Positions 43,697 through 52,077 of a stretch of 64,000 nucleotides of DNA are shown piece after piece. Position 1 is the first letter of the stretch; every line of letters begins with the position of its first letter. The stretch comes from CAVORB01 sp963736235. Lineage in GTDB: Bacteria > Pseudomonadota > Gammaproteobacteria > Chromatiales > Chromatiaceae. The stretch is from contig CAVTOR010000030.1 in NCBI GenBank assembly GCA_963736235.1, positions 62,001 to 126,000 of the forward strand, written 5' to 3'. Below the pieces are notes generated by a model, which was given only the letters and a program-made list of their open reading frames with translations, searched no databases and was not told the DNA's origin. The position numbers were made by a program, and so were the translations under genes.

Positions 43697-44023
43697 TTAC
43701 AGGTTGCTGTCGATGAAGGCCGTGAGCTGCGATTTGGATACGGCGCCGACCTTGGTGGCCTCCACCTCGCCTTGCTTGAACAGCATCAGCGTGGGGATGC
43801 CGCGGATCCCGTAGCGTGGCGGGGTGTTGGGGTTCTCGTCGATATTGAGCTTGGCGACCTTGATCTTGCCCTCGTACTCCTCGGCGATCTCGTCCAGTAC
43901 CGGGGCGATCATCTTGCAGGGACCGCACCAGTCGGCCCAGTAGTCCACGAGCACCGGGTCTGAGGATTGCAGGACTTCTTGCTCGAAAGAGTCATCCGTT
44001 ACATGGATGATGCGTTCGCTCAC
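43697..44023 (-). CDS. trxA: Thioredoxin 1
   Basis: A 108-residue canonical thioredoxin with the active site WADWCGPCKMI (about residues 28-38), cis-proline loop GIPTLMLFK and normal length. It reduces disulfides in ribonucleotide reductase, PAPS reductase and others. It is followed on the same strand by rho and diverges from the RhlB-type helicase gene, the same arrangement as in E. coli. Confidence 0.98.
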   Translation of the reverse strand: MSERIIHVTDDSFEQEVLQSSDPVLVDYWADWCGPCKMIAPVLDEIAEEYEGKIKVAKLNIDENPNTPPRYGIRGIPTLMLFKQGEVEATKVGAVSKSQLTAFIDSNL

Positions 44024-44218
44024 TGGATGGTCTCCCGTTGATTTCGTAATTCGAGGGGCGAGGACTTAGCCGTACCGCGCGGGGTGGGGGAGCGGACGGG
44101 CGTATTGGCGTTGGGATGTGCCCTTGGGTAAGATGCTATTTCAGCCAAGAAATTCAGAAATTTGCAAGTCCTCCTGTCCGGGGGACTCCGAAACGGATCC
44201 TCTCCCGCCCCCGGTTTC

Positions 44219-45622
44219 ATGACCCAAACACACCTCACCGATACCCGATTCGACGCATTCGATCTCGATCCGCGCATCCTCCAGGGCCTCGCCGACGCCG
44301 GTTTCACGTACTGTACCCCGATCCAGGCGGAGACCCTGCCGATTGCCCTTTCCGGGCGCGACGTCGCCGGCCAGGCCCAGACGGGGACCGGCAAGACAGC
44401 CGCCTTTCTGGTGGCGGCCCTGCAGCGGCTGCTCACCCACGAGCCGCCCGCGTGGCGCCGCCCGAATCAGCCCCGCGCCCTGATCGTGGCGCCGACCCGT
44501 GAGCTCGCGGTGCAGATCCACAAGGACACCGTGACCCTGGCCAAGCACACCGGATTTCGCCTGGGTCTGGTGTTCGGCGGCACCGGATATCAGCAGCAGC
44601 GGGACGATGTCGCCGCCGGCGTGGACATCCTGATCGGCACCCCCGGGCGGCTCATCGATTACTTCAAGCAGCGGGTGTTCGACCTCAAGGCAGTCGAGGT
44701 GGTGGTGATGGACGAGGCGGACCGGATGTTCGACCTCGGCTTCATCAAGGACATCCGCTATCTGCTTCGGCGCATGCCGCCGCCGGACGAGCGGCTCGGC
44801 ATGCTGTTCTCCGCGACCTTGTCCTACCGGGTCACCGAGCTCGCCTACGAGCACATGAACGACCCAAAGCCCGTGGCCATCGAGCCGGAGCAGGTCACCG
44901 GCGATCGGGTGACTCAGCGCTGCTACATGGTGGCCAACAACGAGAAGATTCCCTTGCTCATCGGCCTGTTGCGGGGCATGAAGAGTGCCCGCGTCATGGT
45001 GTTTGCGAACACCAAGCGATCGACCGACGGCATCTGGGGCTTCCTGGAGGGCAACGGCCTGCGTGCTGCGGTGCTTTCCGGGGATGTGCCGCAGAACAAG
45101 CGCTTGAGTCTGCTCAAGCAATTCCAGCACGGGGAGCTGCCGATCCTGGTGGCGACGGACGTGGCCGCCCGCGGTCTGCATATCCCGGACGTGACCCACG
45201 TCATCAACTTTGATCTGCCTGACGATGCGGAGGACTATGTCCACCGCATCGGGCGTACCGCCCGCGCCGGGGCTACCGGGGACGCCATCAGCTTCGTTTG
45301 CGAGACCTACGCCTTTTGCCTCCCCGACATCGAGAAGTTCATCGGCGCCAAGATTCCGGTAGAGCCCGTGAGCCACGAGCTGCTTGCCGAGGTCGATCCG
45401 CGAAGTCGCGTGCGCATCGAGCGCCGAAGTCATCCCAGGGACCGACGCGACGAGGGGCGGGGTGGGCGGCGCAAGCCGCCTCACGCCAGCAAGCCGGCGG
45501 AGGGGGAGCCGCCGAAAGCGGAGGTCAAGCAGGAGGGAGACGCCGCCCCGGCCCCGAAACGCCGGCGCCGACGTCGCCGCAAGCCGGCGGGTGGCGGTTC
45601 CGCCGCTGCACCTCAGACCTGA
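44219..45622 (+). CDS. rhlB: DEAD-box RNA helicase, RhlB-type
   Basis: A 467-residue DEAD-box helicase with all motifs: AQTGTGKTAAF (I), PTRELAVQ (Ia), TPGRLIDY (Ib), VMDEADRMFDLGF (II), FSATLSYRV (III), VFANTKRSTDGI (IV), ATDVAARGLHIP (V) and HRIGRTARAG (VI). The C-terminal tail is basic and arginine-rich, as in RhlB, which joins the RNA degradosome through RNase E. Assignment to RhlB rather than RhlE rests on the conserved position divergent from trxA-rho and on the sequence DLGFIKDIRYLLRRMP. ATG at 44219 chosen over an in-frame upstream TTG. Confidence 0.93.
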   Translation: MTQTHLTDTRFDAFDLDPRILQGLADAGFTYCTPIQAETLPIALSGRDVAGQAQTGTGKTAAFLVAALQRLLTHEPPAWRRPNQPRALIVAPTRELAVQIHKDTVTLAKHTGFRLGLVFGGTGYQQQRDDVAAGVDILIGTPGRLIDYFKQRVFDLKAVEVVVMDEADRMFDLGFIKDIRYLLRRMPPPDERLGMLFSATLSYRVTELAYEHMNDPKPVAIEPEQVTGDRVTQRCYMVANNEKIPLLIGLLRGMKSARVMVFANTKRSTDGIWGFLEGNGLRAAVLSGDVPQNKRLSLLKQFQHGELPILVATDVAARGLHIPDVTHVINFDLPDDAEDYVHRIGRTARAGATGDAISFVCETYAFCLPDIEKFIGAKIPVEPVSHELLAEVDPRSRVRIERRSHPRDRRDEGRGGRRKPPHASKPAEGEPPKAEVKQEGDAAPAPKRRRRRRRKPAGGGSAAAPQT

Positions 45623-45638
45623 TCGCCACGCCCGGCGG

Positions 45639-46304
45639 TCAGCATTTGCGCAGACCGGGCAGCAGATCGGCGAAGTGCCCAATGGCGGGAAATTCCTCCT
45701 GGGTGCGGGGAGGGGCCTTGGAGTCTGGCTCGAGGACTGCCAGCAGCCAGCGGAAACCGTAGTCGCGCGCGGCGCGCAGTACGCTCTGGCTGTCGTCGAC
45801 GAACAGGGTGCGGTCCTTGTGGAAGGGCTCCAGGGCCTGAACCCGCGGCCAAAAATCCGCCGATTCCTTGGGCGCCCCCAGGTCATGGGCGCAAATGATG
45901 CGCTCGAAGTGGCCCGCAAGGCGGGTCTTCTCCATCTTGAGTGCGATCGATTTCTGGTGAGCGTTGGTCACCAAGACCCGCCGCTTGCCGCGCGCCTTCA
46001 GCGCCTCTAGAAAGTCCACGACGTGCGGGTGAACGGCGATCAAGTGATCGGTCTCGGCCTTGAGCAGGGCGATATCGAGGCCCAGCTCGCGGCTCCAGTG
46101 GTCCACGCAGTACCATTCCAGGGTTCCCTCGCGGCTGCGGTATCTGGCGAGGAGCTCCTCCTTCGCCCGTTCCGCTGGCATTCCGCGCGCCTCGCCGTAG
46201 CGCCTGGGAACGTACTCGAGCCAGAAGTGATTGTCGAAGTGCAGGTCGAGCAGGGTGCCGTCCATATCCAGGAAGACGCTGTCGACGGCGTTCCAGTCGA
46301 TCAT
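45639..46304 (-). CDS. yrfG: HAD-family GMP/IMP nucleotidase (YrfG-like)
   Basis: A 221-residue HAD hydrolase: motif I FLDMDGTLLDLHFDN (nucleophile Asp), motif II LVTNAHQKS, the lysine in GAPKESADFW and motif IV LFVDDSQSVLRAA. Length and the LDLHFDNHFWLEYVPRRYGE start match YrfG, a purine nucleotidase. In E. coli yrfG lies close to nudE, as here. The gene converges on the helicase gene with a 16-base gap. Confidence 0.92.
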   Translation of the reverse strand: MIDWNAVDSVFLDMDGTLLDLHFDNHFWLEYVPRRYGEARGMPAERAKEELLARYRSREGTLEWYCVDHWSRELGLDIALLKAETDHLIAVHPHVVDFLEALKARGKRRVLVTNAHQKSIALKMEKTRLAGHFERIICAHDLGAPKESADFWPRVQALEPFHKDRTLFVDDSQSVLRAARDYGFRWLLAVLEPDSKAPPRTQEEFPAIGHFADLLPGLRKC

Positions 46305-46409
46305 AGGGTGAGTTACCTAGAAGTTACCGGCCGAGAGCGTTCTCGCCTTCGTCTTCCATCGGTGCCCGCCGGAGCCCGAAGGCGGTGACAGCATAACGGA
46401 GCCCATACG

Positions 46410-46976
46410 ATGGCGGCAAAACCCGAAATCCTGGATCGCCGGCTGGTGGCCCGGACCCGGATCTTTCGCGTCGAACAGCTGGACATCCGCTTCGCCAACG
46501 GCAACGAGCGCGTTTTCGAGCGCATCCTCGGCGGCCGTGGTTCGGTACTGGTGGTCCCGATGCTCGATGCGCAGACGGTGCTCCTGATCCGAGAGTACGC
46601 CGCCGGCACGGACCGCTATGAGCTTGGCCTGCCCAAGGGAATCGTGGAGCCGGGCGAGGATCCCCTGCAGGCGGCGCAGCGCGAGATCCAGGAGGAAGTG
46701 GGTCATGGTGCCCGGGATCTGTCACTGATCCGTACCGTATCGCTGGCGCCGGGTTATATTCAACACCTCACGCATATCGTATTGGCGCGACGGCTCTTTC
46801 CTCGGCGCGCCGAGGGAGACGAGCCGGAACCCATCGAGGTGGTTCCGTGGCGCCTAGACGACCTGGATGCGCTGTTGGAACTCGATGACTTCAGCGAGGC
46901 CAGATCCATTGCGGCCTTGTTTCTGGTGCGGCGCTTGTCCCGGCGGGGGGACCCATTAGCGAACGCGCAGGGGTAG
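46410..46976 (+). CDS. nudE: ADP compounds hydrolase NudE
   Basis: A 188-residue Nudix hydrolase. The Nudix box G-x5-E-x7-REUxEExGU is seen as GIVEPGEDPLQAAQREIQEEVG (about residues 74-95). NudE cleaves ADP-ribose, NADH and Ap3A. The match to NudE rather than other Nudix enzymes rests on the start (KPEILDRRLVARTRIFRVEQ) and the neighbouring yrfG, which diverges by 105 bases. Confidence 0.9.
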   Translation: MAAKPEILDRRLVARTRIFRVEQLDIRFANGNERVFERILGGRGSVLVVPMLDAQTVLLIREYAAGTDRYELGLPKGIVEPGEDPLQAAQREIQEEVGHGARDLSLIRTVSLAPGYIQHLTHIVLARRLFPRRAEGDEPEPIEVVPWRLDDLDALLELDDFSEARSIAALFLVRRLSRRGDPLANAQG

Positions 46977-47071
46977 GATCCGTCGAATAAGGACGAAGAA
47001 GAAAGGAGGACGTCGCGCCGGTTGCGGGCGAGCCGGGCAGGGTGCGAACAAACTATCACTGGAGGCGGAGC

Positions 47072-48100
47072 ATGACCCGTTGGTTCAAGCTGCAGGCGGC
47101 CCTTTTGGTTAGCCTGGCATTCTCTTCGGTGGCCGCATTCGCCGCGCACGACGCCGACGATGTCTACAGCTTCGACGACTCCCCGCGCGCGGAGCCCTTG
47201 GTCTATCCCGACTGGTTCAAGAAGAGCTTCTTCTATCTCGGCGACGACCTGAAGGACGCGCTGGATGCCGGCAAGGAAGGCCTCATCGTCTACTTCGGTC
47301 AGCGCCGCTGCGCCTACTGCCACAAGCTGATGGAGGTTAATTTTGGGCTGACGGACATCGTCGAGTACACCCAGCGTCATTTCGACGTGGTCCCGATCGA
47401 CATCTGGGGGGTGGCCGAGGTGACCACCCTCGGTGGAGAGGTCATGACCGAGCGCGAGTTCTCGCTTGAGAATCAGACCAATTTCACCCCCTCGCTCCTG
47501 TTCTACGACCGGGACGGCAAGGAGGCCTTGCGCTTGCGCGGCTACTATCCGCCCTATCAGTTTCGCGCGGCGCTGGAGTATGTGGCGGATGGCCACTACA
47601 AGCGGGAGTCGTTTCGCGACTACTTGGCCCGCGGGGAGGGCCGGATGGTGTTCGAGCCGGGGGACCTGAACGAGGAGGACTTTTTCGCCGCGCCACCGTT
47701 CAATCTGGACCGCAGCCGTTTTCCGAGCGAGCGCCCGCTGGCGGTGTTCTTCGAGCAGGGGGAGTGCCACGCCTGCGATGTGCTCCACGGCCAGGCCTTG
47801 GACGAGCCCTCGATCTACAAGCCGTTCGAGGAGTTCGACAACGTCCAACTCGACATGTGGTCTGACACCCCGGTCATCACCCCCTCGGGCGAGCGGACCA
47901 CGGCCAGACAGTGGGCCGAAAAGCTGGGGCTCTTCTACGCGCCCTCGATCATTTTCTTCGACGAGAAGGGCGGTGAGATCCTGCGGGTGGATTCGGTAGT
48001 GCGCTTCTACCGTCTGCGCAACGTGCTCAATTACATCACCACCAAGGCGTACCTCGATGAGCCGAACTATCAGCGTTGGCGGGTGACGAGGTCGTTCTGA
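47072..48100 (+). CDS. Periplasmic tandem thioredoxin-like protein
   Basis: A 342-residue protein with a signal peptide (about 1-25, ending AAFAAHD) and two thioredoxin-like domains. The first has CAYC (about residues 82-85) and FTPSLLFYD, the second CHAC (about 232-235) and YAPSIIFFD; both have the cis-proline equivalents. The first domain resembles SoxW/DsbC-like proteins acting in periplasmic disulfide reduction. The ATG at 47072 follows GGAGGCGGAG. Two redox-active domains in one exported chain is unusual; it could act on c-type cytochromes or oxidised sulfur-pathway proteins. Confidence 0.82.
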   Translation: MTRWFKLQAALLVSLAFSSVAAFAAHDADDVYSFDDSPRAEPLVYPDWFKKSFFYLGDDLKDALDAGKEGLIVYFGQRRCAYCHKLMEVNFGLTDIVEYTQRHFDVVPIDIWGVAEVTTLGGEVMTEREFSLENQTNFTPSLLFYDRDGKEALRLRGYYPPYQFRAALEYVADGHYKRESFRDYLARGEGRMVFEPGDLNEEDFFAAPPFNLDRSRFPSERPLAVFFEQGECHACDVLHGQALDEPSIYKPFEEFDNVQLDMWSDTPVITPSGERTTARQWAEKLGLFYAPSIIFFDEKGGEILRVDSVVRFYRLRNVLNYITTKAYLDEPNYQRWRVTRSF

Positions 48101-48207
48101 GTCGCCGCCCCAGCGAAACGTGGATCAGTTCAGCGCTTCCCGCAGCACTGGGATGTGACGCCATTTTCAAGGGTGTAAGCCTCTGAAAAAGAAGCCCGGT
48201 GTGGCCG

Positions 48208-48687
48208 TTAGTACTCGGCGCAGTAGCGGTCGAGATAGTCCTCGTAGGATTGGCGCCTGTGGCGCAGCTTGATGCCCTCGACCGGGCGATAACCGTGCCT
48301 GAGCTTCCAGTTGACCTCGTCGAGGAGGCGGCGCTTGTCCCAGCACTTGTCCGCGCGCCGGGCGTCCGCCTTGTCCTGCCGCGTTTGGGTCTGCCCGGAG
48401 CCGGACCGCTTGCTCCCGGCGGAGGGTTTCCCCGGTGTGTCCGACTCGGGGCTCGGCGGTACCCAGCCAGTCTCCCGGTCCGTGACCGTGATCTCTTCAT
48501 TCTCCATGCCGGCGGGGCAAGGGAATTGGCTCAGCTCGACGCTGCCGTCCTCGCCGGTGCAGCGGTAGACGGTGGTGTCCTGAGCCCCGACCGCGCCCGT
48601 CATCAGGAAGCAGGCGGCGAGCGCCCCGGCGGCAACACGGCCTAGCCGGAAAGGCCTTGGTTGGAATTTTCGGGGTCTCGTGTCCAT
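48208..48687 (-). CDS. Exported protein with DUF4124-like domain
   Basis: A 159-residue protein with a signal peptide (about residues 13-35; AACFLMTGAVGAQ) and a short DUF4124-like unit TTVYRCTGEDGSVELSQFPCP directly after the cleavage site. The rest is polar with a basic, charged C-terminus containing two cysteines (KCWDKRRLLDE and YCAEY). The frame is open upstream to 48948 across the insertion sequence boundary, without meaning. Function unknown; small DUF4124 proteins are frequent in gammaproteobacteria. Confidence 0.72.
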   Translation of the reverse strand: MDTRPRKFQPRPFRLGRVAAGALAACFLMTGAVGAQDTTVYRCTGEDGSVELSQFPCPAGMENEEITVTDRETGWVPPSPESDTPGKPSAGSKRSGSGQTQTRQDKADARRADKCWDKRRLLDEVNWKLRHGYRPVEGIKLRHRRQSYEDYLDRYCAEY

Positions 48688-48746
48688 GCGCGCGTTCCGC
48701 TCGTTGCTGGCTCCCACCTCAGGGATCCCTAGCCACCGCACTGGTA

Positions 48747-49854
48747 CTAAGGAGTTCACTGGATAGGCGACATTTTCATTCAGGCCTGATTGATGTACGC
48801 CAGGTTGTGATCGGCAAAGAATCCACGAATCAGGGCTGGCAGTTTCTGCAGACTGCGTAGGTAGCGATCCACCAAGATTCGGAATTGGTCGGGGCCGGCG
48901 ACGCGGGTTTTGCCGATTTTGTGCCGCTTGAGCCAGTTCCAGACCCACTCATCCGGATTGAGATGCGGCGAGTAAGGCGGGAGGATGAACAAGCGCAGGC
49001 GCCCGTTCGTGCTGGCGACATATTCTTTCACGAGTTTGGATTTGTGCACCGGATGTCCATCGAGGATCAGAAAGATCGGGGCCGTGGCCCGGTGGATGAG
49101 ACGCTTGAGAAACTCGATGAAGCGCTCGCCATTCATGCGCCCGTTGATCGTCATGAAGCGTAACTGGCCCTGCGCACTGACGGCCGAGATCATGTTGACG
49201 CTGAAGCGTGCCCCAGTCGTTTCGATGACTGGTGTCTCGCCGGTGGGCGCCCAAGTCCTTCCGCTATGGGTGTCCGAACGGATGCTGGCCTTGTCGCCGA
49301 AGTAGATCGTCGCACCTTCCTTCTTAGCCAGTTTCCGGATTTCCGGGTAGGCGGCTTTGCGCCACGCTTGGACCTTCTCCTCGTCACGTTGATAGGCCTT
49401 GCGCAACGGGCGCTGCGGGGACAATCCGAGCTTGCGCAGCAGGCGCCCGACTGACACGTCGCTCAAGCGCACACCGAACTGCTCGCGGATCACCTCGCGA
49501 ATCATCGCCCGCGTCCACAGCGCAAACTCGAAGCCAAGTTGCAGGGGATTGCTCGAGGTGATGATCTTGTAGAGATGGCGCAATTGCTTACCGTTGAGCT
49601 TCGGGGTCGGTCCGGCCGCTTTTTTTCCCTTCAATCCCTCGATGCCACCCTCTCGGTAAAGAGAAATCCATTTGTAGATTGCTGAGCGATGAAAGCCCAA
49701 TGCCTCAATCACCACTTCCGGACTCTCGCCAGCCTCAACACGTTTCACCGCTCGAATCCGAATTTCTTCGAGCGCCTCGTGACTGAGCTTTCTGCCATCC
49801 ATCGCTCTCATGGGGCAGAATTATACCATGTCGCCTATCCTGCGTTCTTCTTAG
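48747..49854 (-). mobile_element. Complete IS630-family insertion sequence
   Basis: A 1108-bp element bounded by imperfect inverted repeats of about 27 bp: the left end (48747-48773) and the right end (49828-49854) share CTAAG at the tip and a perfect inner GGATAGGCGACAT. A TA dinucleotide lies immediately outside each end (48745-48746 and 49855-49856), as expected from TA target duplication by the IS630/Tc1 group. It carries one transposase gene on the minus strand. The right end stands 110 bases before pta, so it has replaced the distal upstream region of that operon. Confidence 0.9.
48780..49811 (-). CDS. IS630-family transposase
   Basis: A 343-residue transposase. The N-terminal helix-turn-helix includes ALGFHRSAIYKWISLYREGGIEGL (family-typical), followed by a winged-helix linker and the DDE domain: Asp in IYFGDKASIR, Asp in LILDGHPVHKS, and Glu in LPPYSPHLNPDEWVW. 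All three catalytic residues are present and the frame is intact, so the copy may be active. Ends correspond to the element's repeats. Confidence 0.94.
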   Translation of the reverse strand: MRAMDGRKLSHEALEEIRIRAVKRVEAGESPEVVIEALGFHRSAIYKWISLYREGGIEGLKGKKAAGPTPKLNGKQLRHLYKIITSSNPLQLGFEFALWTRAMIREVIREQFGVRLSDVSVGRLLRKLGLSPQRPLRKAYQRDEEKVQAWRKAAYPEIRKLAKKEGATIYFGDKASIRSDTHSGRTWAPTGETPVIETTGARFSVNMISAVSAQGQLRFMTINGRMNGERFIEFLKRLIHRATAPIFLILDGHPVHKSKLVKEYVASTNGRLRLFILPPYSPHLNPDEWVWNWLKRHKIGKTRVAGPDQFRILVDRYLRSLQKLPALIRGFFADHNLAYINQA

Positions 49855-49965
49855 TAAATGCCCGGTAACCTCGGTGGGTTCGGTTTCCGGCATAATATCG
49901 GCTCCCGCCCGATGAGGCCGCGTCTCGGCCTGGTCGGCCAGAGTATTTCTGGAAGTCACTGAACG

Positions 49966-52077
49966 ATGCAAAGCCTGTATGTGGCCGGCGCCGGGGCCGG
50001 CAGCGGGAAGTCCGTTGTCGTGCTCGGCATAATGGAAACGCTTTCCGCGGTCAACCGCAAGGTCGGTTTCTTTCGCCCCGTCGTCCGCCAGGGGGCCGAG
50101 AGCGACGACCTCATCAACCTGATCCGCAGCCGGTACGACATCCCCTTCCCCCCGGAGACACTCTACGGGTGCACGACCGAGACCGCCGGTCAGTTGGTCG
50201 GCGCCGGGCACTACGACGAGCTGCTGAAGCGCATTCTCAGCCGGTTCAAGGTCCTGGAGGAGAAGTGCGATCTCGTCGTTTGCGCCGGCACCGACTACGA
50301 CGGCCTGGTCCCCTCCCTGGAGTTCGATTTCAACGCCGACCTGGCGAACAACCTCGGCTGCACCATCGTGGTCGTGGTCAGGGGCTTCCAGCGCACGCCA
50401 GAGGAGACGCTGGATGTGGTGCGGCTCGCCCATGAATCCCTCCTCGACCGCGGCGGCGAGCTCCTGGCCACCGTGGTCAATGGGGTGGATCCCGCCCACC
50501 TGGGTCTCATGAAGGCGAGGGCGCGCGGCGTCCTGCCGGACTCCGAGATGGTGTACGTCCTGCCCGAGCTGCCCTCCCTCGGCATGCCGACGGTGGGCGA
50601 GATCGGGCGCGCGCTAGACGCTGATTGTCTGTGCGGCGAGGGGGACGCGATGAACCAGGTCGTGACCAGCTACAAGATCGCGGCCATGCACATCCCGGAT
50701 TTTCTCAAGCACATCGAGGATGGCTGTCTGATCATCACCCCCGGTGATCGATCGGACATCATCCTCGCGAGCCTAGTCGCGGACGCGTCGACGGCCTTCC
50801 CCCGCGTCGCAGGATTGCTGTTGACCGGCGGCCTCCTGCCGGCGCCGAACGTCCAGCGGCTGGTCGAGGGCCTGCGTCGGACCAAGGTCTCCATTCTGCG
50901 GGTGCCGACCGACACCTACGCCACGGCCATGAATGTCACCCACATCGAGCCCACCATCCTCGGCGGGGACGAGCGAAAGATCGCCGCGGCACTGGGCCTG
51001 TTCGAGAACCACGTCGACACGGACGACCTGCGCGCCAAGGTGGCGGTGGGCCACTCCGCACGCCGTACGCCGCTGATGTTCGAGTACGAGCTGATCCGGC
51101 GCGCCAAGTCGCAGCGGCGGCACATCGTGCTGCCGGAGGGGGCCGATGAGCGCATTCTTCAGGCGGCGGAGATCCTTGTCCTGCGCGACGTGGCGGATCT
51201 CACGCTGCTCGGCAAGCCGGACAAGATCAAGCGCCGGATCAACGAGCTGGGGCTCAAGCTCGACGACATACCGATCCTCGACCCCCTGTCCGCCCGCGAG
51301 CGCGAACGCTACGCGAAGACCTATTTCGCGCTGCGCAAGCACAAAGGCATCTCGGAGCAGATGGCCTACGACGCGATGGAGGACGTCAGCTACTTCGGCA
51401 CCGCGATGGTCTACTACGGAGATGCGGACGGCATGGTCTCCGGAGCGGCGCACACCACCCAGCACACCATCCGTCCCGCCTTCGAGATGGTGAAGACGCG
51501 CCCCGGGGTGTTGCTGGTCTCCAGCGTCTTCTTCATGTGCCTGGCGGACCGGGTGCTGGTCTACGGGGACTGCGCCGTGAATCCGAATCCGAATGCCGAG
51601 CAACTGGCGGATATCGCCATCACCTCCGCGCAGACGGCCGCCGCCTTCGGCATCGAGCCGCGGGTGGCCATGTTGTCCTATTCCACGGGCGAGTCGGGCA
51701 AGGGCGCGGATGTCGAAAAGGTTCGGGCTGCGGTGCAGGTCGCCCGCGCCCGGCGCCCCGACCTGAAGGTCGAGGGCCCCATCCAGTACGACGCGGCGGT
51801 AGACCTGAGCGTGGCGCGCTCCAAGATGCCCGGCAGTGAAGTGGCGGGGCAGGCGACCGTGTTCGTCTTTCCCGACCTCAACACCGGTAACAACACCTAC
51901 AAGGCGGTGCAGCGCAGCGCGGGTGCCGTGGCCATCGGCCCGGTTCTGCAGGGGCTGAACAAGCCAGTGAACGACCTCAGCCGCGGTTGCCTGGTGCCGG
52001 ACATCGTCAATACGGTGGCGATCACGGCCATTCAGGCCCAGGATGGCGCAGGGTCGCTCGCGGAGCCCGATGCATGA
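49966..52077 (+). CDS. pta: Phosphate acetyltransferase (long form)
   Basis: A 703-residue long-type Pta: N-terminal P-loop BioD-like domain (AGAGAGSGKSVV, about residues 6-17), central DRTGG domain and C-terminal PTA_PTB catalytic domain from about residue 370, with VLPEGADERILQAAE and the SYSTGESGKG segment. It interconverts acetyl-CoA and acetyl phosphate. A TAATAT box at 49893-49898 could serve as -10. ackA starts within the pta stop codon (ATGA), so the two are one operon. Confidence 0.97.
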   Translation: MQSLYVAGAGAGSGKSVVVLGIMETLSAVNRKVGFFRPVVRQGAESDDLINLIRSRYDIPFPPETLYGCTTETAGQLVGAGHYDELLKRILSRFKVLEEKCDLVVCAGTDYDGLVPSLEFDFNADLANNLGCTIVVVVRGFQRTPEETLDVVRLAHESLLDRGGELLATVVNGVDPAHLGLMKARARGVLPDSEMVYVLPELPSLGMPTVGEIGRALDADCLCGEGDAMNQVVTSYKIAAMHIPDFLKHIEDGCLIITPGDRSDIILASLVADASTAFPRVAGLLLTGGLLPAPNVQRLVEGLRRTKVSILRVPTDTYATAMNVTHIEPTILGGDERKIAAALGLFENHVDTDDLRAKVAVGHSARRTPLMFEYELIRRAKSQRRHIVLPEGADERILQAAEILVLRDVADLTLLGKPDKIKRRINELGLKLDDIPILDPLSARERERYAKTYFALRKHKGISEQMAYDAMEDVSYFGTAMVYYGDADGMVSGAAHTTQHTIRPAFEMVKTRPGVLLVSSVFFMCLADRVLVYGDCAVNPNPNAEQLADIAITSAQTAAAFGIEPRVAMLSYSTGESGKGADVEKVRAAVQVARARRPDLKVEGPIQYDAAVDLSVARSKMPGSEVAGQATVFVFPDLNTGNNTYKAVQRSAGAVAIGPVLQGLNKPVNDLSRGCLVPDIVNTVAITAIQAQDGAGSLAEPDA

